Of a stretch of DNA of 64,000 bases, positions 48,883-58,579 are shown one piece after another. The first letter of the stretch is position 1, and every line of letters begins with the position of its first letter. The stretch comes from Laburnicola sp. R22_1. Taxonomy: Eukaryota > Ascomycota > Dothideomycetes > Pleosporales > Didymosphaeriaceae. The notes below the pieces were generated by a model. That model ran no database searches and was not told the DNA's origin. It saw only the letters and a program-made list of their open reading frames with translations. The position numbers were made by a program, and so were the translations under genes. The stretch covers positions 1,178,001-1,242,000 of the forward strand of contig JACONQ010000016.1 of assembly GCA_014281115.1 (NCBI GenBank), in the 5' to 3' direction.

Positions 48883-50535
48883 CTAAGTTAATGTATCTAA
48901 TTTAGATTCTTTCTCTTTAACTTCCTGGCAGGTTTGCGCATTGTATCCAGGTTGCCTGTAGATACCATAACGCTATTAAGTTAATGGCCCTATTATAGCG
49001 CGACTAGTACCTAATAACTATTTATCCTTCTTCTGTCTACTAGCATCCTTAGGAGTGGCTAGCTAAGATCCCTCTGCTACTATAAGTGATCCCTAATACT
49101 GGATATACCTCCTTTTATATAATTTTCGTCTTATAGTCTTCTTAATTGTCTTGCAAAGGCCTGTAATTTTATCTAACACTAGTACCTAACTATATATTAC
49201 ACTTAGAGCGCCTTTTTCAAGCTTCTTAAGTATCTACATAGTTAAAGTTAGTAATAAATCAAAGTAATCTCTAATTCTCTTACGAACCAGTGTTAATTGC
49301 GCCTTAAATTCGCGTAGGTTACTTAGTGTTTTAGACTCCTAGGTGGTAGGCTCTTTAATAGGCAGACTAGGTGTACGAATGTAGATGTTAAGGTACTGCA
49401 ACACCTCCTCTGGATTTAATAGGACTAGCCCAGCACTGCGAAAATTACTCTTAATTATCTCTATAGAGAAAACCTTCAAAAACGCGGTTTTAAAGACTAG
49501 GAGGAACTTAATCTTTATAATGTGGATTATTAGCCAACACGCTAAGCCTAAGATCTTAGCACTATATGCCTTCTTTAGCAGAGAGAAATAGCTCACATCT
49601 AATAGCTATAGTAGGTGTGACAAATATGGCAGTATATAGAGAGTAATAATCTTATGTTCCTTATAGTAATTCTGAAACTTAATTAAGTTATGGCTCTTAT
49701 GGCTATTAATAACTAGTAGCTAATAGGTTTCTTTAGCACGTCCCTTTATATGCGCGTTAAAGTGTTTTAACTACGCGATACTAAGCTTATTATTTGTCTA
49801 GCTGTTCTCGCTAACAGCAATTACCCAATCGCTAGGAATTAACCCGTCTTTGTACTAGGTAGAGATGTGACGCTTACTAGCATAGATAATAAAGGGAGGG
49901 ATTGCCTATCTAGCAGCGCAGATACTCTAAATTATTGTAATCTACTAGCGGTTGCCTGGCTATATTAATTTGGATTTCGCATGCCTCTCTAATACTATAA
50001 CCACAAGCTAAGACCCTATAACCCCTATTAGGAAGCCTAATTTATCAAAGTTGTAGGTGTCCTTATCCATAATGCCGTACTTGACTTTAATATCCTCCAT
50101 AAGCTTAAACCACGCGTTTATAACCTTAGAATCTTCCTATTATACCCTCTAGTTATTATATAACTAAGGCTAACGCGTTTTAACTTTATGTCTGCGCTTA
50201 ATAAACCTGTCTGTCTAGTTAATGCTAATAGGTGGCTTTCCTCTCTATAAACGTAGTGAATTAGCCATTGTGCGTATTATAAGCTTTATAGGAGGGAATC
50301 CACGCGTGTCTAGCTTAATTATATAATTAACAAGCGCCTGCTCCTTAAGGAGAGTAAAATTCTTTAATTTAGGTAGGTTATCGCGTCGTGCAGTTGTTCC
50401 GTTGCGTTTTTAATTAAGCGTTCTGCAATTAACATTATACAGCCCTACTGCTACTCGCTCTATAAGATTTGGGTCTTGTTTAATAGCTCTAATAGCAATA
50501 AGTAACCAAGCTTTATTAGATGGCTTAGAAGACAT
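48883..50535 (-). pseudogene. P2 transposase relic (pogo/Fot1 family, 550 codons)
   Basis: ATG at 50535 (MSSKPSNKAWLLIAIRAI) to TAG at 48883-48885. The order is N-terminal helix-turn-helix (VGLYNVNCRTLN), LPKLKNFTLLKEQALVNYI, first catalytic block YNFDKLGFLIGVI (Asp kept), second IAVSENS(stop)TNNKL (SDNGW degraded), third LLVINSHKSH (Asp now Asn), then LPYLSHLL(stop)LLDVSYFSL. The C-terminus has YGIYRQPGYNAQTC, a former CX2CX4HX4C zinc knuckle with Cys, Cys and His changed to Tyr. The longest open piece is 49339-49596. It shares its architecture with P4 but the sequences are clearly different. Confidence 0.9.
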
Positions 50536-50570
50536 AGTAGGTAGTTGTATTATAATAGTATTGTTAGTAA

Positions 50571-50632
50571 TAGTGGGGTCTTAGCAAAGGTGGCGCGCTT
50601 ACTAGTATGGGTCACTCGCTAGTAAACCACGT
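50571..50632 (-). repeat. P2 right terminal inverted repeat
   Basis: 62 bp, TAGTGGGGTCTTAGC to AAACCACGT before TA. It is the intact reference for the C2-split left repeat. Confidence 0.93.
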
Positions 50633-51020
50633 TATTCTATTTCCCACTATCTTTCTAGGCTCTAATACTAAAGTTGCTATTAACACCGCCTAAAAGTACG
50701 CTCTAAACTATTTACTTAAAGTTACTAAGCCCACACTAGAGTACTACTCTATCTAGAAGATTATTAATAGGTTAAAGTAAAAGAAAGTAAACCTTAGCCT
50801 ATATAAGGCGGTTCTAATATACTAGTTAGGCTAGCAATAAATTAGTAACTATAGGCGCTATAATAGACGTGTAGGATTGCTACTGCGGTTCTTTATATTA
50901 CTACTAGTTAGAAAGGTAGTAATAACCTTAGGGAAGGGTAATAAGGAGAAAAAGAAGATAAAGGTGTTTATTAATAAGTTGCTAGGAGAAGAAAGTATTA
51001 TATAAATGCGTTAGATCTTT

Positions 51021-51190
51021 ATAGTTATTATAGCATTAGATAAGAGTAATATATAAGTGTGCTGCGTAAGCAGCGCGCAAATACAGCGTAGTTACTAATA
51101 ATAGTAATAATAGAGCTTAGTTTACTATGCACACTTTAAGTAAATTAATAGTATTAAAGCGCTTATGGATAGTAAAGTAAGTAAGTAGTT
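51021..51190. other. AT-rich spacer with a GCTGCGTAAGCAGC dyad
   Basis: GCTGCGTAAGCAG at 51061-51073 recurs in inverted orientation as CTGCTTACGCAGC at 58008-58020, both outside the A2 insertion. No gene seen. Confidence 0.45.
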
Positions 51191-51560
51191 TATAAACTAT
51201 TATAAACTATTATAAACTATTATAAACTATTATAAACTATTATAAACTATTATAAACTATTATAAACTATTATAAACTATTATAAACTATTATAAACTAT
51301 TATAAACTATTATAAACTATTATAAACTATTATAAACTATTATAAACTATTATAAACTATTATAAACTATTATAAACTATTATAAACTATTATAAACTAT
51401 TATAAACTATTATAAACTATTATAAACTATTATAAACTATTATAAACTATTATAAACTATTATAAACTATTATAAACTATTATAAACTATTATAAACTAT
51501 TATAAACTATTATAAACTATTATAAACTAGTATAAACTATTATAAACTATTATAAACTGT
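51191..51560. repeat. 10-bp minisatellite, 37 units
   Basis: TATAAACTAT repeated 37 times head to tail. Only two units differ: TATAAACTAG at 51521-51530 and the last, TATAAACTGT. The homogeneity is striking beside the scrambled surroundings. The unit has no CpA except in the varied units, so RIP would leave it almost untouched. Confidence 0.98.
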
Positions 51561-52463
51561 TATTGCGTTGGCGGAGACTAGTAGACTATATTTTTAGGCG
51601 CTGTACTAGAGTGACCTTTCTATCCTAATCTACGCAGGCTTAAATTAAAAAAATATATTAAAAAAGATAATAAACACTAAATAAACAATGCGACAAGATT
51701 AGTACTACAAAGATTAATAAATAATTAACTAAATGCATATAATTATATACTAAAGTATTATTTGCCTAATGCTAAATAAACCTACAAGCCTTATTTTTAA
51801 GCTTCTTAGGCCTTAAGAATGTTAACAAAGAAGGATTATTAAAAATAATTAGGTTTATATATAATAACTTACACATATGTCTAGACGCGCAATAATAATA
51901 TTAGGTATTTAAGCATTTAGTTAACGTATTTTTAAAATATTTACTATTTAAGCTACTAGAGAAATAGGATCTAAGGCATATAACACATAGATACCTACAC
52001 TTAGGACTATATAATTAATTAGTGGCTAAACTAAGCTTATTTTTCTTAATCTTCTTATTTTTGGAAGTTTTGGGCTTGTTCTTAAACTTAGAACTACTTA
52101 AAGAAGTAGCTTTAGGGGGATTCTAATTAGTATCCTTTAATTATAAAGACTTTTTATAAGATTAGAAAGGGTCCTTAATAGGCGTAAAATGTTTAGATAA
52201 TAGGGATTAATTGTGCTTTTAGGTTTTTGCCTTTTTTTATATAATCTCTTCTTTAGGGGATTAGGAGTAACCTTACTAGGAGTCTTATTTAATAGGCAGT
52301 TAGAGCAGCGCGTTGCGAGCTAATTAACCTAATTTTACATCTCTTTAGTCTCCTTTTATACTTTTCTTAAATAAGCTTTATTTAAAAATTTATAGACGTG
52401 TTAATTAGTGCGTTTTATAAGTGCTAGGTAGCAGTCTATAATTATTAAAGTAAGAAATAGAAG
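51561..52463. other. RIP-degraded sequence, no gene recognised
   Basis: Very AT-rich. Both strands are full of stops and no block matches a family I know. It directly continues into 57779 when A2 is removed (TSD AGAAG at 52459-52463). Lys-rich minus-strand reading near 52030-52080 is not enough for a call. Confidence 0.4.
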
Positions 52464-52605
52464 TGTCAGATAGACAGTCACTGTGAAATCCAGTGGGTAG
52501 GTGTGTACGATCATATGGCCCCTTACAGTGGTAATCAGTGTAAATCACTGTGATTTCACTGTGAAATACACTAAGGAGGCTGGCGCACTACTGTTTTACA
52601 CTGCC
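52464..52605 (+). repeat. A2 5' LTR, truncated
   Basis: The first 142 bp of the LTR, base for base the same as 57482-57623. It holds three copies of TCACTGTGA (52478-52486, 52545-52553, 52556-52564). The missing part includes U5 and everything up to 52606. Confidence 0.94.
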
Positions 52606-52623
52606 TCAATCAAGCTGATTATC

Positions 52624-55600
52624 ATGTCTTTATCGACGCTCAGAGATCCCACAGTGATCCTATCCGATTACTCGAACTATACACCATGGCTAAGGCAAAT
52701 CAAAGCCCGCGCCCAATCTCTAGGGATCTGGGATATCATCGACCCAGACCAAGAGATCCAACCTATGACCTAACTAGTCATTCCAATCCCACCAAACATT
52801 AGTGTTGGCTATGCACCAAGCCTAGCGTTTATCAACGCGAATACCGACAACCCTCGCGCACGCCCAACAAGGCCGTCAGACCTGTCGACGACTGGCGTAA
52901 GGGCGTACAGAGAGGATTACGACCTCTATAAGGATCAACTCGAAACTTTCAAGTTACTCGACCGAAGGTACGAACAACAGACGGCGAACCTCGACAAGAT
53001 AGTTGCCCTCATTCAATCAACAACCTCGGCACACTTGCAGACCAATTGCTGCACCCTAGATTAATTAATCAGACAATAGATCATTAACCTCACAAACATG
53101 GTTGGGGTAGACCAAAACAACGAACTACAACGAGCGAGGATCAGATACCAAGACGCTCTCAAGCCCATGAGATCAGCTGGATCATGGTCCACCTGGCTCA
53201 CTGAGTACGATCATGCAGCAACAGAAGCAGAGCACAATAGTGTGCCAGAACTTACGTTGCTAGACTTAGTCAAACAAGATTTTATGAAGGCGGTTACCAA
53301 CATCGCATCCTAGTGGGTTATAACCTTTATGCAACATAGGAATAAGGACCTAAACACTTTAAAAAAAGATATGGTGAAACTCTTCTAAGATTAAATGGCG
53401 ATGCAGCACCTAATTAAGGGTAAACAAAGGGGCGCCTTTGCTGTTGCAGGACTATCTCTCGCTGATAGTGGTGCACCCACCTAGACCGCAGATAGGGACG
53501 CCTATCCTGTGGATAAAGCAGTATCACTTAAGCGAGGCAGATCACGCGCCAAGAAAGCTAGCTCTAAAGCCAAATCTAAGCAGTCCGCGAACACAGACGA
53601 TAAGCTAATAGCAGTTAGTGGCCAGAGAGGATTATACCCTAAGTGCCCTGCTTATAAACAACGCCATAGTCTGCAAGACTGCTTTTACGCATTTCCTAAC
53701 AAGGCACCTAATTAGTTTCAACCAAAGCCAGCAATAAAGGCCCTTATAAAGTTTAGGATAGAAAATGACCCTGCGCTTATAAAGAGCGTAAGATCCGTAA
53801 AGCGTCCAAGATCACAGACACCAAGAATTAAACAATTAAGCACTCCTACTCCAACTCGAATCACTAAGATTACTAACGATGAATAACTAGATGGCAGACA
53901 AATCACTGTCCTCTTAGCGAGCTTTAATACTATCGCAGCCTCCTACCACTTAGACCCAAACACCTACCTACTACGTTACTCCGCGATCCTCAATTCTGGC
54001 ACAACCTGCCATATCTTCAACGATATCGATCGTTTCGTCACGCTGCGACCACCGTCGCCAGGAGACTTTATATGGGCGGGATCATCACGAGTTTGGATAA
54101 GGGGATATGGGAGTGTCCATCTACACGTCAAAAGCGTACAAGGAAATAGGGTACTAAGGCTAGACAACATCACCTACTGCCCTGATCTGCTATGCAACCT
54201 AGTGTCTTTCCAATTACTCCGCAGGCAAGGCCTCTGGTGGGACACAAAGGCAGATCCAACAACAATTAAGAGAAGGGACAATACAGTCCTAGCCGAACTT
54301 CAAGAACTCTACGGTCAATAGGTACTAGAATACATGCCCGAACAAAATCGTACTATACACAATAGTACGTATGCCACACACAAAATCACCACGCGCACCG
54401 CACGACGAGCGCAGAAGGCAGACGCCATCACCTGGCACAAACGACTAGGCCACCCAGGTCCCCAGGCACTAGAACACACTGTGAATCACTGTAAGGGGGT
54501 GCAGCTTAAAGGACTTACTACAGTCCAATGCGACGCTTGCGGCAGATCAAAGCTCAAGCGACAAATCAGACAACAACCCAGGCAAATCAATAACAGTCCT
54601 AGTAAGAGAGTCGCTATAGACTTTCACGACTACGAAGATCAGAGCTTTACCAGCGAGAAAAGCCAGATGCTCATCATCGATCGATTCTCAGGCATGGCTT
54701 AGGACTTCTATTTCAAAGACAACCAACTAGCACGAACAATCATCAAGTTGCTGAAGGAATTTGTACAATTCATGAAAGTAAAATTCAATGTGACTATCAA
54801 AGTCATTGAATCCAACAATAAGATCTTCTCAGTCAAACAAGACGTTCACAGGTGGTGCATCAGTGAAGGTATCGTTATTGAGCCTTCAGCACCTGACACC
54901 CAAGCTCAAAATGGAGGAGCTGAACGCTCAGGGGGTGTAATTAAGGAGAAGGGTCGTGCAATGCGACTTGACGCCAACCTTCCCTTCAACCTATAGCCAG
55001 AAATCACACGAGCGGCCGTATACCTATACAATCGAACTCCAAACTACGCCAACCGATGGCGATCACCACACAAAGTATTCTTTACGACAGTTGCTTACTA
55101 AAACGGCATTATCACTTAACTAAAGAAACCGAACTAGGCTCACCTCAGGGCCTATAGCTGTAAAGCCTTCGCCTTGACCGACAATACAAAACGCGGCAAG
55201 AGCAAGCTCTAAAGGTTAGACCCAAAGGCATAGGTTGGATACCTAGTGGGCTACCAATCATCAAACATCTGGAGGGTATAGATCCCACCACTCAACAAAG
55301 TTATCAGCACACGCGACGTCATCTTTAACAAAGATAAGGTGTTCTCAGGCAAAACAGAAGATCTGTTGGACAACCTCATGCACAGTACTACTAAAGAGAT
55401 TACTGCATGGACCCGATCAGTGGAGTTGCCACCTCCACCACCCGAACAAGAAAACACTAAATCCTTCTATAAGGATAAGTCGATCACTAACTCACGCAAT
55501 CGCGAGGATAAGGAGGACCCTCCGGGGTACTATCAGGGGAGGAAGATCAATTACACCTACCCAACACCACCAGCGACACCTCCGCCTGTCGCATTACTTG

Positions 55601-57423
55601 CCCAATCAATAGCGAGTTTTAAAGACAATCAACATGAACAAGTACCTATAGGATTAACACAGCCAGATCAACGTGCTGTGCCATAGGCAGCCGCTTTCCT
55701 AGCCAGAACACAGGCAGGTAGCAGAGGCAAATACAAGGGGAAGCCGCTCGACAAAGCGCAATTCAATCGCATGCTTACAGCAAGAAAGAAACCCCACTAA
55801 AGTGAATTGCCAGAGCCTCCATCTTGCGGAACACGGTTAGAAGACCACCCACTATTCAGCATGTGGAAGGATGCTGAGCGAGTACACCTACAAAGCCACA
55901 AAGAGATAAGGTCTTGGAGTGAGGTGCCCGTTGCCCCAGTGCGATCACGCGGCTACCAAATCCTCAACTGTATGTGGGTGTATACATACAAACTCGACAA
56001 ACATTATCAATTTCAGAAGTGCAAGGCTAGGTTAGTAGTACGTAGAGATCAACAACGCCACCTTACTACTCAAGACACCTACGCCGCAACCCTCGCAGGA
56101 CGATCATTTCGCCTACTCATGGCTATGGCAGCTCGGTATGACCTAGAGCTCAGCCAGTACGACGTCACCAACGCTTTCGTCCATGCGAAACTGGACAGAG
56201 AACTCTACATAAGAATGCCCCGAGGTTATACCCGACCCGGCACTATCCTACAGTTGCATAAGGCACTGTATAGTCTTTGAATCTCACCACTACTGTGGCA
56301 GAGAGAATTTACCAGTGCTCTTAAGGATCTCGGTTTTGCCGCAGTCCCTTATAAGCCTTGCTGTATGATTAAAGACGGCATTATTATATTCTTCTACGTC
56401 GACGACCTTATCGTCGCCTACTCGAAGGATCAGAAACACGCTGCTAACGTAGTGATGAAAAAGATAAGTACAAAGTTCACCCTTACTAGAGGTAACGATC
56501 TTTAGTGGTTTCTAGGAATTGAAATTGTTAGAGACCGTGCAAACAGGCAACTCTGGCTATCCCAGGCGTCCTATGTGGACAAGATCAGTCGCCTTATCGA
56601 CCGACGCGACCTTAAACACGATACCCCAATGTCAGCAGTCGAACTGCTACCTCGAGAAGGACTCGCCACGAAGGCTAAGATCAACCGATACCAGCGAAAG
56701 ATAGGATCAATCCTGTACGCTGCAGTAACCACGCGCCCTGATATCGCTTTCGCAAGCTCCCGATTATCGCGCTTCCTATCAAATCCCAGCGACGACCATC
56801 ACAAAGCCGCCGACCGTGTACTGCTATACTTATCCTCCACCCAATCACTAGGGCTACGCTTTGGAGGTGCAGACACCTATAAGGTTGCTAGCGACGCATC
56901 GTTTGCAGACAATACCCTCAACAGAAAAAGCTCGCAAGGATACATCATTAAGCTATTTAGTGGACTTGTCGCCTAGAAGGCAAACAAGCAAAACACAGTT
57001 ACCACCTTAACGACTAAAGCTAAGTTGCTGGCACTCTCACAAGTCGCAAAGGAGGCACTGTTTACAGCTCAGTTGCTCGCTGAACTTAAGATTAAACTCT
57101 CACCTTTAACAATTACTATCAATTGCGACAATCAACAAACTATTCAACTTGTTACTAAAGAAATTGCCAAATTACAAACAAAGCTTAGGCACGTCAACAT
57201 ACACAATCATTGGCTTCGACAAGAAGTAGTACGTGGAGCTATCAAAATCCAGTACCAACAATCAGAAGAAATAGCAGCAGATGGCCTTACAAAGGCTCTG
57301 CCAGCTGGCAAATGGACTAAGTTCGTAAATCAACTCGGACTTGAAGACGTCAGGGGTAGGATCACCGACCAAGAGGTCGACCTTGACGAATTGGAAGACA
57401 GGATGGAAGCTTTTGGACTATGA
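52624..57423 (+). pseudogene. A2 Gag-Pol polyprotein, copia type, with about twenty stops
   Basis: The start is ATG 52624 (MSLSTLRDPTVILSDYSNYT), chosen because A1 and A3 begin alike; the open frame extends upstream into the LTR by chance. Gag has a knuckle C-PAY-KQRH-SLQD-C at 53644-53682 with the second Cys now Tyr. Protease ILNSGTTCHIF has its catalytic Asp as Asn (53992-53994). Integrase has WHKRLGHPG..CDACGRSK (zinc finger), VAIDF (first Asp), SNNKIFS (second Asp now Asn) and NGGAERSGG (Glu kept). RT has CKARLVVRRDQQ, YDVTNAFVHAKL and intact YVDD at 56395-56406. RNase H has TTKAKLLALSQVAKEALF and DNQQTIQLV. The end is TGA 57421-57423. One stop (after LYSL, 56278) is a CGA to TGA change. 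No functional protein is possible from this copy. Confidence 0.95.
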
Positions 57424-57469
57424 GTTATAGTACGGCTGCGAAGAATTGGGTCCAGCTTGAGATGGTTCC

Positions 57470-57481
57470 AAGCTGAGGGTG
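57470..57481 (+). other. A2 polypurine tract
   Basis: AAGCTGAGGGTG directly before the 3' LTR, the position where plus-strand DNA synthesis is primed. It is less pure than the GGGGGTG of B and C. Confidence 0.7.
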
Positions 57482-57773
57482 TGTCAGATAGACAGTCACT
57501 GTGAAATCCAGTGGGTAGGTGTGTACGATCATATGGCCCCTTACAGTGGTAATCAGTGTAAATCACTGTGATTTCACTGTGAAATACACTAAGGAGGCTG
57601 GCGCACTACTGTTTTACACTGCCCCTGTACTATTCTAAATAGTACTAGTGCGGCTTAGTACTAGATAGTGACTTCTCGCGGTAGCCGAGCTTCTCCGACA
57701 GAACACACACAATCAATCAATCAACCCACCACTTTTCCATCTCAACTCATCAAGAATACCCGTATATTTGACA
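57482..57773 (+). repeat. A2 3' LTR, complete
   Basis: 292 bp, TGTCAGATAGACAGTCACTG to CGTATATTTGACA. It is the best reference for the A2 LTR. The TSD AGAAG follows. Confidence 0.95.
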
Positions 57774-57778
57774 AGAAG

Positions 57779-58034
57779 ATAGAGACAATTAACATACTCC
57801 TATAAAAGACTTAACTAGTGGAACTGAGTAAAGAGATAGAGAATAGACAAGCAGAGTTTTATTATTAATAAAGAGTAATTATAGGCTTATATAACTACAA
57901 ATGCTTAAATTACACTATAGTAACTAATTAGTTACTTAGCTAGGTACTTAATTTGCAAGCTAATTAGAGATAGCATTATTTTAAGCCTTATTACGTAAGC
58001 AGGCCCGCTGCTTACGCAGCCTACCTAGGGGGTG
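57779..58034. other. Intergenic relic with a 9-bp-arm inverted repeat
   Basis: Continues 52463 in the pre-insertion sequence. CGTAAGCAG, GCCCG, CTGCTTACG at 57994-58016 is a perfect inverted repeat with a 5-base loop. The end, CTAGGGGGTG (58025-58034), looks like a polypurine tract. No gene seen. Confidence 0.45.
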
Positions 58035-58247
58035 TGTTATAAAAATAAGGGTTTAACTAGGTGCAATTACATGCCTATAATTATGTAAGTAGTACTATTT
58101 TAGCCCTACTCCTTTTCTATAAGCGTATATAGTCTAGCCTTTTAGCTTCCTTTCTTATATAGCAATCTTATCTAATTCGCTTATTAAATCTGAGATTTCA
58201 TCTTATTTTCCTTTAACACATTATTAATATTATATTTTTATATAGCA
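58035..58247 (+). repeat. Candidate 3' LTR of an unidentified element
   Basis: It begins TGTTATAAAAATAAGG straight after a purine tract and may end ATTTTTATATAGCA at 58247, giving imperfect inverted ends (TGTTATAAAAAT against TGCTATATAAAAAT) and 213 bp. No partner LTR was found, so the right border is a guess. Confidence 0.35.
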
Positions 58248-58579
58248 ACCTTTAAGCTTAAAAAAAAAGGAAAAATACGCCTATAATAAAGGACGCACTT
58301 TCTTATTTTCTTTAATATAAAATCTCTCTCTAAGCTATAAGACTAGAGTTTATTTAAGTTTAGGTCTACTAAGAGGTATATATTTAGTCTAGGCGGAAAC
58401 TCTTTTAGTAAGTAGAAAAAAGAAGACTAGTATTCCTTATGTTTAGCCTAGCTCTTTTCTTCCCTAAAGAGATTAATCCTCTTAGGTAGAGCTTATATTG
58501 CTAGGGCTATAGATATTTACAGTCTAGTACTTCTATTTTCTAAAAGAACCTTTTTAAAAAGTTAAATTTTATAAAACTT

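Larger units (their letters stand above)
43612..50632 (-). mobile_element. P2: pogo/Fot1-type DNA transposon, carrying C2 in its left terminal repeat
   Basis: TA target duplications at 43610-43611 and 50633-50634. The terminal inverted repeat of 62 bp starts ACGTGGTTTACTAGCGAGTG. The left copy is split by C2 into 43612-43637 and 48795-48830; the right copy is 50571-50632. The two copies differ by one C/T in TTTGCCAAG versus TTTGCTAAG (a CpA site). Without C2 and its TSD the element is 1864 bp, near P4 and other Fot1-type elements. Confidence 0.94.
43413..51020 (+). pseudogene. Unknown coding frame interrupted by transposon P2
   Basis: An open frame starts at ATG 43413 (MLAPQYCNYYLSLLLFLKIT) and reaches the P2 target TA at 43610-43611 as NLNTFTAISV. 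Beyond P2 it continues in the same frame from 50635 as ILFPTIFLGSNTKVAINTA(stop)KYALNYLLKVTKP and further to ~51020 (LLLRFFILLLVRKVVITLGK), with stops of the RIP type. The frame agreement across a TA insertion suggests P2 landed in a gene or gene-like repeat. I do not recognise the product. It is hydrophobic and Leu-rich, and could also be a third-party transposon protein. Confidence 0.4.
52464..57773 (+). mobile_element. A2: youngest copia-family LTR retrotransposon, 5' LTR truncated
   Basis: 5310 bp. The ends are TGTCA..TGACA with a perfect TSD AGAAG (52459-52463 and 57774-57778). The 3' LTR is complete (292 bp). The 5' LTR keeps only its first 142 bp, identical to the 3' LTR, and then jumps to 18 bp before the gag ATG, so the rest of the LTR, the primer site and the leader are deleted. 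The Gag-Pol frame is readable with about twenty stops. Relatives A1 and A3 are far more damaged. Confidence 0.96.

Noticed and set aside
43413..51020. Naming the interrupted unknown frame as a cyclin-like or membrane protein
   Set aside because: Only general hydrophobicity was seen; no motif justifies a function.
51191..51560. CRISPR-like or telomeric repeat
   Set aside because: The 10-bp units are contiguous without spacers, and the unit is not a telomere motif; it is a minisatellite in a fungal-type sequence.
55251..55457. Minus-strand Gly-rich open frame
   Set aside because: Antisense to the Pro-rich part of the A2 polyprotein; the frames at 53718-53906, 53976-54173 and 57330-57566 are also antisense shadows.
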